The notes under the pieces were generated by a model. It made no database searches, was not told the DNA's origin, and saw nothing but the letters and a program-made list of their open reading frames with translations. 39,728 nt of DNA from the NCBI GenBank assembly GCA_002898735.1, contig BEHY01000023.1:1-39728 (forward strand), written 5' to 3'. A program made the position numbers and the translations under genes. How positions within the stretch are numbered: position 1 is the first letter of the stretch; each line of letters opens with the position of its first letter. The stretch is from Candidatus Thermoflexus japonica. Lineage in GTDB: Bacteria; Chloroflexota; Anaerolineae; Thermoflexales; Thermoflexaceae. Shown here one piece after another: positions 21,669 through 30,488 of the stretch.

Positions 21669-24600
21669 ATGGGTTCAAAACCTCAACACCTGCGAGCGCT
21701 CTGGGGGATCCTGATCCTCCTGCTTCTTCTCGACGCCTGCCGCCCCACCCCTACCCCCACGCCCACCCCGGTGGTCTCCAAACTGCCCCCCATCCTGGTC
21801 GCCCGCACGCCGGAGCCCGGGCAGGAAGTGACCCCCGGGATGCCGCTGCGCCTGGTGTTCAGCGAGCCGATGGATCGGGCTTCGGTGGAGGCCAACCTGC
21901 GCGTGATCCCCGCCGTCGCCGGGCGCTTCGCCTGGGAGGCCGGAGATCGTGTCCTCCGCTTCCTCCCTCAGGCCCCCTGGAAACCGGACACGGAGTATGA
22001 GGTCCGTCTGGAGAACGCGCGGGCGCGCAACGGCCAGGGCCTGGCCCGCCCGGTGGCCTTCCGCTTTCGCACCGCCTCCCCCCTCGCCGTGGTCGAGGTG
22101 ATCCCGGCCCCGGACGCCCGGGATGTGGATCCCCAGGCTTCCGTGACCGTGATCTTCAACCGGCCGGTGGTCCCTCTGCGCAGCGATCTCGCCGCCGGGG
22201 ATCTTCCGCAGCCACTGGCCTTCGATCCACCGATCCGGGGAACCGGCCGCTGGATCAACACCAGCATCTATTCGTTCCAGCCGGAGGGCTCATGGGCGGC
22301 CGGGCGCACCTACACGGCCCGCGTGGTCGCCGGCCTCCGGGATCTCACCGGGGTGACGCTGGAGAAGGATTACTCCTGGACCTTTACCATCCGCCGCCCC
22401 GCGGTGATCGCCTACGCCCCCCGGCCGGGCCGGCAGATGGACCTGGATCTGAACGCGCCGATCTCCATTACGTTCAACATGGAGATGGATCGGGCCTCCG
22501 TTGAATCCGCCTTCTCGTTGCGGGAAGGCGCGGAGGACGGCCCCATGGTCTCCGGTCGCTTCGAATGGATCAGCCAGACCATGCGCTTCCGGCCGGCCCA
22601 GCCTCTGAAACTGGAAACCCGGTACTTTGTCCGTCTGGAACAGCGCGCCGCGGCCCCCTCCGGAGCCACCCTCGAGGGGGCGGTGGCCTGGGCCTTCACC
22701 ACCCCCGCCTATCCCCGCCTGCAGAGCGCCAGCCTCAGCCCGGAAGGCCCCAACCGTCTGGATCCGGGGGGTTCCATTGAGCTTCGCTTCAGCTCCGGCG
22801 CCATCCGCCCGGAGACCATCTGGCCCAATCTCCGCTTCGAACCACCGATCTCCGTTACGCAAGTGTTCACAGGCTGGAACCCGGAGAGCGGCCTTTTCAC
22901 CCTCTCCGGGCCCTGGGAGCCTGGAACGGTTTACACGCTGACGGTTGGCCCGGGGATTGTGGACCGCTACGGCAACCGGCTGGATCGCCAGCATACGTTC
23001 ACGTTCACCGTCAACCATCTGGGTCCCGTGGCCTATCTGAACATCGGCAACCCCTACTCCCCGCTGGTCGTGGTGGGAACCTACACGGAGACGACCGCCT
23101 TCCTCTCCACCCGCAATCTGGATCGGGTGACCTTCACGCTGGCGCGTCTGGACCTGGAGCGCTTCATCGCCCTGAGCCGGGATCCGGAGGCGACCTTCCG
23201 TTACAGCGCGCCGGCTGCCGATGTGATCGCCCGGTGGACGTTCACCGTGCCGGAGGTGATCACCGATGTCATCATGCTGAACCGCGTTTCTCTGGCCGGC
23301 CCGGAGCGCCGCGTCCTCCCCACCGGGCTCTATCATCTCCGAATGGACGCCCCGGTCTCCCTGGAACACCGGCAGGGCCGCTACCTGCTGGCCGCGGTGG
23401 ATCTGAATGTGGTGGTGAAGGTTGCCCCCCAGGAGGCCCTGGTCTGGGTCACGGACATGGCTACCGGCCGCCCGGTCCAGGGAGTCCCCGTTCAGCTGTT
23501 CGAAGCCACCGAGGAGCGTGTGGAAGGGAAAGGCCTTCGCGCCACGGACGCGAGGGGGATCGCCCGCTTCGAGTGGTCGGATCCGGTTCCCCTCTGGCGG
23601 ATGCGGGTGGCAGTGGCGGGAACCCCCGGCGGCCGCTTCGGGATCGGCGCCAGCGCCTGGTCGGATGGCGTCGAGCCCTGGGCCTTCAATCTCCCGGCGG
23701 ACTACGAGCCCCCTCGCTTCCGGGTCTACTGGCAGACGGATAAGCCGATCTACCGCCCGGGCCAGACGGTGCATTTCAAGGCGATCGTGCGCTCCGATGA
23801 CGACGCCCGTTACACTCCGCCCCTCAGCCGAACGCTTGCGGTCCGGATCGAGGATCCGGAGGGCCGCGAGGTTTACTCGGCCACCCTGACGTTGAACGAC
23901 TTCGGGACAGCGGAAGGGGCTTTCCCGCTGGCGGAGGATGCGACGCTCGGCCGCTATACCCTGATGGCCGATCTCCCGCCCGGCCTCTATTACCACTCGA
24001 TCTCCTTCCTGGTGGCCGCCTACCGCCGACCGGAGTTCCAGGTGACCCTCACGCCGGAGCGTCCGGCCTATGTGGCCGGCGAGCGCATCCGGGCGGCGCT
24101 CCAGGCCACCTACTATTTCGGAGGGCCGGTGGCGGGGGCGACGGTGGAATGGACCGCCCGCGTCCAGCCCTATTTCTTCGAATACGCCGGGCCGGGGTAT
24201 TACGCCTGGTCCGACTTCGATCCTTACAGCGCCTATGAGGGAGAAGACGAGCAGGTTATCGCCAGCGGAAGCGGAACCACCGATGCGCAGGGACGGTTCC
24301 TGATCGAGCTTCCCGCCGATCTGGGGGCCCGCCCCGGGAGCCAGCGGGTGATCCTGGAAGCCAGCGTGACCGACCCCAACGACAACCTGGTGGCCGGACG
24401 AACCGACGTGGTGGTCCATGCGGGGCGTTTTTACATCGGGCTGCAGGCGGAGCATTATGTTGGGGAAGCCGGCCGCCCGCTCACGATGACGGTGAAAACC
24501 GTGGACTGGGAGAGCCGGCCGGTGGGCAACGTCGCGCTGACCTGGACCGCGTATCGCCGCGAGTGGTTCAGCGTGATGCAGGAGACGGACCGCGGGCCGA

Positions 24601-27600
24601 TGTGGACCTGGACTTACAGCGATACCGCGGTGATGAGCGGCACGCTCCAGACGGATGCGGAGGGCGCGGGGCGCTTTGCGTTCACCCCGCCGGATCCGGG
24701 CACCTATGTGGTGAAAGCGGAAGGGATGGATGCCGAAGGCCATCGGGTCCGAAGCGCGGAATTCGTCTGGGTATCCGGTCGGGGGGTGGTGGCGTGGCGC
24801 CAGGAGAACAACGACCGGATCGAGCTGGTCGCCGATCGCCGGGAATACGCGCCGGGCGATACGGCCACCATCCTGGTCCCCTCCCCCTTCACGGGAACGG
24901 TGACCGCCCTGATCACCGTGGAGCGCGGACGGATCCGACGGGCGGAGGTGCGCACCCTGCAGGGCAACGCGCCCACGTTATCCATCCCCCTCTCTGAGGA
25001 GGACGCGCCCAACGTCTTCGTCTCGGTCCTCCTGATCCAGGGGGTCACCCGGGAGAACCCGGCGCCGGGCTTCAAGATGGGGGTGGTGGATCTCCCGGTG
25101 AAGCCGAGGCAGCAGACCCTCCGCGTCGACCTGATCCCCGATCGGGATGTGGCCGCGGGGGCCCATTACGGACCCCGGGAGACCATGACGGTCACGGTTC
25201 GCACCACCGACGCGGAGGGCCGGCCGGTCCCGGCGGAAGTGGCCGTGGCCGTGGTGGACGCCTCGGTGCTGGCCCTGGTGGATCCAAACGCCCCGCCCAT
25301 CGTGGAGGGATTCTACGGCCGGCGCAATCTCTCCGTCCTCACCGGCGTCTCCCTGATTTACAACCTGAACCGGGTGACGGCGCGCATCGCCCGGGAGCGC
25401 AAGGGCGGCGGCGGGGGTGTTGCGGAGGCTTTCGTGGAAATCCGGCGGGAATTCCCGGACACCGCTTACTGGAACGCGGTCCTGCGGACCGATGCGAACG
25501 GGACAGCGGTCTTCTCCGTGCGCCTGCCGGATAACCTGACCACCTGGCGCATCACCGCGAAGGGGGCGACCCGGGATACCCGTGTCGGCGAGGCCACGCT
25601 GGACATCGTCAGCACCAAAGATCTCCTGATTCGCCCCAGCGTCCCGCGGTTCTTTGTGGCCGGCGATCGCGTGACCCTGGGTGCGGCGGTCCATAACAAC
25701 ACCCCCCGGCCGCTCGCGGTGACGGTCCGTCTGGAGGCGAAGGGGCTTTCGCTGGAAAGCCCGGCAGCCCAGGAAGGCACGCTTTCGCCCGGCGGCATGG
25801 CCCGTTTCGAGTGGACAGGGACGGTGGAGCGGGTGGAGGCGGTGGATCTCACGTTCTACGCCGAGGGCGGCGGCCTTCGGGATGCCACCAAACCCACCCT
25901 GGCCCGGCCGGATGGCACCATCCCGGTGCTGCGCTATGTGAGCCTGGAGACCGTGGCGGCCGCCGGGATGCTGGAAACCCCGGAGCCCCGGCAGGAGATT
26001 GTGGCCATCCCGCCGGAGCCGGAGGTCACCGGCGGAACCCTCACCCTCCGGCTCTCCCCGTCCCTGGCCGCGACGGCCCTGGACAGCCTGACATGGCTTC
26101 AGCACTTTGCGTATGAGTGCACCGAGCAGACCATCAGCCGCTTCCTGCCCAACATCGCCACCTATCAGGCCCTTCTCCGTCTGAACCTGGCCCGTCCGGA
26201 TCTGGAGGAGCGCCTCCGGCAGCAGATCGCGGTGGGCCTGCAGAAGCTGTATGCCGGCCAGCACGCCGACGGCGGGTGGGGATGGTTCACGTCCTTGGAA
26301 AGCGATCCCCTGACCACCGCCTACGCCGTCTTCGCCCTGGCCCAGGCGCGGGCCAGCGGGTTCGCGGTGGCCGACGGCGTCATCGAGCGCGGCGTCGCGT
26401 TCCTGCGCCGATCCCTGGAGGCGCCCGCGGATCTGCCCCCCTGGGAGGCCAACCGGCAGGCGTTCATGCTCTTCGCGATGGCCGAGGCCGGCGCCGGGGA
26501 TGCGGGGCGGATCGTTGCGCTGTGGGAGGCCCAGAAGGAGCATCTCGCGCTTTACGCCCGCGCCTTCCTGGCGATGGCCCTCGGTCGTGTCCAGGCGGAT
26601 CACCCCCTGATTCCCACATTGCGGAACAGCGTGCTGGAAGCGGCCCACGTGACCGCCACCGGCGCGTTCTGGGAGGAGGAAGGCCTGGACGATTTCAACT
26701 GGAGCACCGATACCCGGACCTCGGCCATCGCCCTGCTCAGCCTCCTGCGCCTGGATCCGAAGAACCCGCTGGCCTTCCAGGCCGTGCGGGGGCTGATGGC
26801 GGCGCGCCGGGCGGACCGGTGGGAGACGACGCAGGAGACGGCCTGGGCGCTGATGGCCCTCACGGAGTGGATGGTCCAGAGCGGGGAGCTGGAGGGGAAT
26901 TACACGTGGACGGTTCGCCTGAACGATCAGGTCATGGGGTCCGGCTCTGTGGATCCGGCCCACCTTCAGGAGACCGTGACCCTGCGGCAGGACATCGCCG
27001 GGCTGTTGCGGGAGGTCGGGAACGCCCTGGAGCTTTCCCGGAGCGCCGGGCCCGGCGTGCTGTATTACACGATCCATCTGGCCCTGGAGGAGCCCGTGGA
27101 GCGGATCGCCCCGCGCTCCCGGGGCCTGATCCTGAGCCGCCAGTATCTGCGGCTGGACGATCCGTGTCTGAAGGATCGGCGGCAGCCGTGCACCCCGGTG
27201 ACCTCGGCCCGGGTGGGGGATCTCCTGGTGGTGCGCCTGACCCTGGTGGTTCCGCGGGCCGTGCACCATCTGGTGCTGGAGGATCCGTATCCGGCGGGGA
27301 TGGAGGCCATCGATCCCTCGCTGAAGACAGCGCCGATGGCGGGGCAGCCGCCGGAGCTGCAACGGGTCGATCCACGGGATCCCTTTGGCGGGTATGGGTG
27401 GTGGGGCTGGTGGTGGTTCGGGCATACGGCGCTCTATGACGATCGGGCGGCGCTGTTCGCGGAGTATCTCCCCTCGGGGACCTATGAATACACGTATATG
27501 ATCCGGGCGGGCTGGGCCGGGCGGTTCCAGACGCGCCCCGCGAGGGCCTACGCGTTCTACTTCCCTGAGATCTACGGCCAGACGGAGGGAGCCCTGTTCG

Positions 27601-27614
27601 AGATCACGCGGTAG
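21669..27614 (+). CDS. Alpha-2-macroglobulin family lipoprotein with N-terminal Big_5-like domains
   Basis: This 1981-residue surface lipoprotein has a short signal ending at C24 (LLLDAC) and a brief TP stalk. Four Ig-like repeats of the Big_5 type cover about residues 35-430, each with a motif such as LVFSEPMDRASV or ITFNMEMDRASV. The macroglobulin domains follow, including an MG2-like stretch at YWQTDKPIYRPGQTVHFKAIV and the A2M segment LPDNLTTWRITAKG. The thioester site C-T-E-Q is intact at 1484-1487 inside the helical thioester domain. Bacterial members are thought to trap attacking proteases through this bond. The ATG at 21669 has AAAGGGGG upstream and sits right before the signal peptide. 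A TTG at 21588 would add an implausible extension. No penicillin-binding protein 1C gene, a frequent partner, is adjacent. The C-terminus has a cysteine pair (CLKDRRQPC) and a Trp-rich GWWGWWWFGH run. Confidence 0.9.
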   Translation: MGSKPQHLRALWGILILLLLLDACRPTPTPTPTPVVSKLPPILVARTPEPGQEVTPGMPLRLVFSEPMDRASVEANLRVIPAVAGRFAWEAGDRVLRFLPQAPWKPDTEYEVRLENARARNGQGLARPVAFRFRTASPLAVVEVIPAPDARDVDPQASVTVIFNRPVVPLRSDLAAGDLPQPLAFDPPIRGTGRWINTSIYSFQPEGSWAAGRTYTARVVAGLRDLTGVTLEKDYSWTFTIRRPAVIAYAPRPGRQMDLDLNAPISITFNMEMDRASVESAFSLREGAEDGPMVSGRFEWISQTMRFRPAQPLKLETRYFVRLEQRAAAPSGATLEGAVAWAFTTPAYPRLQSASLSPEGPNRLDPGGSIELRFSSGAIRPETIWPNLRFEPPISVTQVFTGWNPESGLFTLSGPWEPGTVYTLTVGPGIVDRYGNRLDRQHTFTFTVNHLGPVAYLNIGNPYSPLVVVGTYTETTAFLSTRNLDRVTFTLARLDLERFIALSRDPEATFRYSAPAADVIARWTFTVPEVITDVIMLNRVSLAGPERRVLPTGLYHLRMDAPVSLEHRQGRYLLAAVDLNVVVKVAPQEALVWVTDMATGRPVQGVPVQLFEATEERVEGKGLRATDARGIARFEWSDPVPLWRMRVAVAGTPGGRFGIGASAWSDGVEPWAFNLPADYEPPRFRVYWQTDKPIYRPGQTVHFKAIVRSDDDARYTPPLSRTLAVRIEDPEGREVYSATLTLNDFGTAEGAFPLAEDATLGRYTLMADLPPGLYYHSISFLVAAYRRPEFQVTLTPERPAYVAGERIRAALQATYYFGGPVAGATVEWTARVQPYFFEYAGPGYYAWSDFDPYSAYEGEDEQVIASGSGTTDAQGRFLIELPADLGARPGSQRVILEASVTDPNDNLVAGRTDVVVHAGRFYIGLQAEHYVGEAGRPLTMTVKTVDWESRPVGNVALTWTAYRREWFSVMQETDRGPMWTWTYSDTAVMSGTLQTDAEGAGRFAFTPPDPGTYVVKAEGMDAEGHRVRSAEFVWVSGRGVVAWRQENNDRIELVADRREYAPGDTATILVPSPFTGTVTALITVERGRIRRAEVRTLQGNAPTLSIPLSEEDAPNVFVSVLLIQGVTRENPAPGFKMGVVDLPVKPRQQTLRVDLIPDRDVAAGAHYGPRETMTVTVRTTDAEGRPVPAEVAVAVVDASVLALVDPNAPPIVEGFYGRRNLSVLTGVSLIYNLNRVTARIARERKGGGGGVAEAFVEIRREFPDTAYWNAVLRTDANGTAVFSVRLPDNLTTWRITAKGATRDTRVGEATLDIVSTKDLLIRPSVPRFFVAGDRVTLGAAVHNNTPRPLAVTVRLEAKGLSLESPAAQEGTLSPGGMARFEWTGTVERVEAVDLTFYAEGGGLRDATKPTLARPDGTIPVLRYVSLETVAAAGMLETPEPRQEIVAIPPEPEVTGGTLTLRLSPSLAATALDSLTWLQHFAYECTEQTISRFLPNIATYQALLRLNLARPDLEERLRQQIAVGLQKLYAGQHADGGWGWFTSLESDPLTTAYAVFALAQARASGFAVADGVIERGVAFLRRSLEAPADLPPWEANRQAFMLFAMAEAGAGDAGRIVALWEAQKEHLALYARAFLAMALGRVQADHPLIPTLRNSVLEAAHVTATGAFWEEEGLDDFNWSTDTRTSAIALLSLLRLDPKNPLAFQAVRGLMAARRADRWETTQETAWALMALTEWMVQSGELEGNYTWTVRLNDQVMGSGSVDPAHLQETVTLRQDIAGLLREVGNALELSRSAGPGVLYYTIHLALEEPVERIAPRSRGLILSRQYLRLDDPCLKDRRQPCTPVTSARVGDLLVVRLTLVVPRAVHHLVLEDPYPAGMEAIDPSLKTAPMAGQPPELQRVDPRDPFGGYGWWGWWWFGHTALYDDRAALFAEYLPSGTYEYTYMIRAGWAGRFQTRPARAYAFYFPEIYGQTEGALFEITR

Positions 27615-27629
27615 GGGTTTGCCGCTTTT

Positions 27630-28130
27630 GTCGAATGAATTCGACCTCATGGGCCTCTGGCCGGTGGCCGGCCTTCGCCGGCCAAAGACAGCTTGCGTCG
27701 GCGGAGGCCGACGCGCGGCGCGCAGCGCCTCAGGAGGCCGATTTCAATCGGCGTGCTCAGCCTTCGGCCGATGGCCGGCGCGCGGGCGTGTCGAATGAAT
27801 TCGACCTCATGGGCCTCTGGCCGATGGCCGGCCTTCGCCGGCCAAAGACAGCACGCGTCGGCGGAGGCCGACGCTTGGCGCGCAGCGCCTAAGGAGGCCG
27901 ATTTCAATCGGTGTGCTCAGCCTTCGGCCGATGGCCGGCCTTCGCCGGCCAAAGACGGCACGCGTCGGCGGAGGCCGACGCTTGGCGCGCAGCGCCTAAG
28001 GAGGCCGATTTCAATCGGTGTGCTCAGCCTTCGGCCGGTGGCCGGCCTTCGCCGGCCGGAAGGTGCTTTGTGTCGGCGGAGGCCGACGTGCGGCGCGCAA
28101 GCGCCTATGGAGGCCGATTTCAATCGGTGC
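27630..28130. repeat. Array 1 of a stem-loop repeat (four units)
   Basis: The unit contains in order: an optional dyad gtcgaat-ga-attcgac (27630-27645, 27790-27805); ggccggc-cttc-gccggcc (27666-27683, 27826-27843, 27933-27950, 28040-28057); gcgtcggc-ggag-gccgacgc; ggcgc-gca-gcgcc; and gccgat-ttca-atcggc. Units are 160 bp with the optional dyad and 107 bp without it. Almost the whole unit is therefore a chain of small perfect inverted repeats with 3-4 base loops. Several frames stay open across the array, but the translation is only the repeat read as protein and I do not call a gene. Region 28131-28286 after the array shows nothing recognisable. Confidence 0.92.
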
Positions 28131-28286
28131 GAGAGGCGCCCGCATCCCCGGCACATCCCGGATGTCCTCCCGTTACGCCCCGCGGAACCCCCACGATCCG
28201 CGCATTGAGGATCCTGCCACCGGCCCAGCGTCAGGGTCGGAGGGTCACCAGGCTGCGCCCCGAGCGTCCCCGCACCTGTGTCTCGC

Positions 28287-28315
28287 TTGCGTGATTTCCC
28301 CGATAAGGTTAGAAT
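28287..28315 (+). promoter_or_regulatory. Promoter of the DNRLRE protein gene
   Basis: TTGCGT (28287-28292), a 17-bp spacer and TAGAAT (28310-28315) form a good sigma-70-type promoter, 36 bp upstream of the start codon at 28352. It shows that the gene between the two repeat arrays has its own transcription start. Confidence 0.7.
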
Positions 28316-28351
28316 CTGATTGGTTTGATTATAGTTTGAGGAATGGATCCC

Positions 28352-29800
28352 ATGCGCAGATTCCTGGTCGGTCTCCTCCTGGTGGGCTGGATCCTGAGCG
28401 CTCACGGGGGCGGCGCGCCGGGCCCGGCCGCTTCGGAGGCCCCTCGGGCCACCGCTTCCGCTCCGGGAGGCTCCTTCTCGGTCTATTTCCCCCTGGTCCT
28501 CCGGAACGCGGGCCCGCCGATTCACCGTCAGGTGAATGCGCCGCGTCTCGCGGACCCCCTGGGGGCGGATTTCCCCCGCATGGCGATTTTCTGGTTCGGG
28601 AAGATCACGCCCACGGCGAATTACGCGGATGTGCGCGTCGCGTATACGAGCGCTGAGCTGGTGGTCTATGTGGCGATCATCGATCGTCGTCTGTGGTCCG
28701 CCCCCTCCCCTTCTCCGGGGAACCTCACCGCGTGGGATGCGGTCACGCTCCTCCTCCACCTGAACGGCAACGTCGGGGATGCGCCCTCTCCTTCCGCCTA
28801 TCGCTTCATCGGCGGGCTGAGCAACGCCGATGCCTCCGGCCGCTATCAGGCGGCCGATCGGGGCACCGGCTCGGGCTGGATGCCGGTGGCGCTTTCGTTT
28901 ACGGCCCTCGCCGGCTGGCGGGGGGAACGACTGAACGACGACGGGGACGATCGGGGCTGGGCCATGACCTTCCGGATCCCCTTCGCCAGCCTGGGTCGAT
29001 CCGGCCCGCCGCCGGAGGGGACGATCTGGGGGCTGGGGGTGATGGTGCACGACCGGGATGACGCCGCCGGCACCCCGATCCCGGTGGCGACCTGGCCGGA
29101 GTCGATGAATCCGGACGTCCCGGCCACCTGGGGGCGGCTCCGCTTCGGGATGCCGGCTTACGCTCCTCCTCCGGCCCGCCCCGGGGGAACCGTGACGATC
29201 CGCCACGGCCTGAACGGCGCGGTCGTAAAGGACGCCGGCGTCGGCGGATACACGACCTGCGGGAGCGGGCTGGATTACTGGACCCAATGGGGCGAGGCGC
29301 CGGATCCCGGGCGGCCGGACTTCAACATCCAGAATCAGGTGGACATCGCGGACTGGCCCTGTTTCTCGAAGTATTACGTCACCTTCCCCCTGGACGCCGT
29401 TCCCCCGGGCAGGGTCATCCTCTCGGCCACCCTCACGCTGCATCAGATGGGGAGCGCCAGCGCCAGCTCACCCCCCTCCTGGATCCAGGTGCTGACGGTG
29501 CGGGAGGACTGGGAGGAGCAGGCTCTGACCTGGAACCGTGCGCCTCTGGCCTGGGAAAACATCGGGGGGACGTGGGTGGATGCGGTGCGGAACTTCCCCG
29601 GGTGGCCGGGGATCCCCTGGACGTGGGATGTCACCCGGGCGGTGGCCGAGGCGTATGCGGCCGGCCAGCCCCTCCGCCTGGCCCTTTACTCCGCCGACGC
29701 GGCCTACCACAGCGGCAAATACTTCGTCTCTTCGGATACGGAGAACTGGAACGCGGAGGGCCGCCCGACCCTCACCATCCTGTGGGGGATCCAGGAATGA
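28352..29800 (+). CDS. Secreted protein with CBM9-like and DNRLRE domains
   Basis: This 482-residue protein has an N-terminal signal peptide (RRFLVGLLLVGWILSAHG) and a linker with YFPLVLRN at 45-52. A first domain of about 200 residues has the look of a carbohydrate-binding family 9 or DOMON-like fold (VRVAYTSAELVVYVAIIDR, WDAVTLLLHLNG, WAMTFRIPFASLG). The C-terminal half is a DNRLRE domain, recognised by LTLHQMGSASA, WEEQALTWNRAP, WTWDVTRAVAEAY and YFVSSDTENWNAEGRPTL. These domains occur in surface and polysaccharide-binding proteins. The ATG at 28352 is preferred over 28343 because GAGGA (28338-28342) lies at correct spacing. The gene is flanked on both sides by the stem-loop arrays. Confidence 0.85.
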   Translation: MRRFLVGLLLVGWILSAHGGGAPGPAASEAPRATASAPGGSFSVYFPLVLRNAGPPIHRQVNAPRLADPLGADFPRMAIFWFGKITPTANYADVRVAYTSAELVVYVAIIDRRLWSAPSPSPGNLTAWDAVTLLLHLNGNVGDAPSPSAYRFIGGLSNADASGRYQAADRGTGSGWMPVALSFTALAGWRGERLNDDGDDRGWAMTFRIPFASLGRSGPPPEGTIWGLGVMVHDRDDAAGTPIPVATWPESMNPDVPATWGRLRFGMPAYAPPPARPGGTVTIRHGLNGAVVKDAGVGGYTTCGSGLDYWTQWGEAPDPGRPDFNIQNQVDIADWPCFSKYYVTFPLDAVPPGRVILSATLTLHQMGSASASSPPSWIQVLTVREDWEEQALTWNRAPLAWENIGGTWVDAVRNFPGWPGIPWTWDVTRAVAEAYAAGQPLRLALYSADAAYHSGKYFVSSDTENWNAEGRPTLTILWGIQE

Positions 29801-29833
29801 GGCAGGCGGACCCGCGAACGCGGGGCAACTCCA

Positions 29834-30244
29834 GGCCTTCGGCCGATGGCCGGCCGGCGCCGGCTAAAGGATATCCGCGTCGGCGCAGGCCGACGCATGG
29901 CGCGCAGCGCCTCAGGAGGCCGATTTCAATCGGCGTAAGGGGCCGATGGCCGGCCTTCGCCGGCCAAAGACCATCCGCGTCGGCGCAGGCCGACGCATGG
30001 CGCGCAGCGCCTAAGAAGGCCGATTTCAATCGGCACACCAGGCCGACGCACGGCGCGCAGCGCCTCAGGAGGCCGATTTCAATCGGCGTGCTCAGCGGCC
30101 AATGGCCGGCGCGGGGAGGTGTCGAATGAATTCGACCGGGATGGGCCTTCGGCCGATGGCCGGCCTGCGCCGGCCAAAGATCATTCGCGTCGGCGCAGGC
30201 CGACGCACGGCGCGCAGCGCCTCAGGAGGCCGATTTCAATCGGC
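29834..30244. repeat. Array 2 of the stem-loop repeat (three full units and a partial one)
   Basis: These are the same modules as array 1 in the same order, but with array-specific loops: gcgtcggc-gcag-gccgacgc (start 29877, 29977, 30187) where array 1 has ggag, and one ggccggc-ctgc-gccggcc where array 1 has cttc. Unit spacing is about 100 bp. One unit (about 30035-30087) is truncated and lacks the first arms. The dyad gtcgaat-ga-attcgac occurs once (30121-30136). The array begins about 30 bp after the stop of the DNRLRE gene. Confidence 0.92.
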
Positions 30245-30488
30245 ATGCTCAACCACTGAGCACGATGCGCAGGGTGCCAGAGGCACCCGACCGGGCCTGG
30301 AGAATAAACGGAGAGCCCCTCGACATCGTTGCCGGGTTTCATTCCCAGTGCGAACGCAACCGATCCCGGCCTCCCAGCCCGCCTTCCCCCCTGGAGGAAC
30401 GTTTTCCTAACCTTCTGTTTATCCCCACCTAACCCCTACCCCTTATCGTGAAAGCCGTAAAAGCTCGCTTTCCGGAGACCCATGACCC
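30245..30488. other. Non-coding spacer before the heptose operon, with two small stem-loops
   Basis: Together with array 2 this makes a gene-free stretch of about 690 bp. Stem-loops are at 30246-30262 (tgctca/tgagca) and 30272-30288 (gggtgcc-aga-ggcaccc). The last 90 bp are relatively pyrimidine-rich and should contain the promoter of the heptose operon, but I could not find a convincing -35/-10 pair. Confidence 0.5.

Noticed and set aside
27630..27645. The dyad gtcgaat-ga-attcgac as a phage attachment site
   Set aside because: It recurs three times as a module of the arrays and no integrase or tRNA gene is present.
24978..27650. Long minus-strand open frame opposite the alpha-2-macroglobulin gene
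   Set aside because: No domain can be recognised and the composition is that of a shadow of the plus-strand gene.
27635..28294. Open frames across stem-loop array 1 that could be read as a repeat protein
   Set aside because: Several frames are open at once and the protein is only the translated repeat. There is no ribosome-binding site or signal, and the DNA symmetry explains the pattern better.
27630..30244. Possible CRISPR array
   Set aside because: Spacing is 100-160 bp and the sequence between the palindromes is itself repeated; there are no unique spacers of constant length and no cas gene.
29811..30410. Open frames across stem-loop array 2
   Set aside because: Same reason as for array 1; the frames differ between the arrays, so no protein is conserved.
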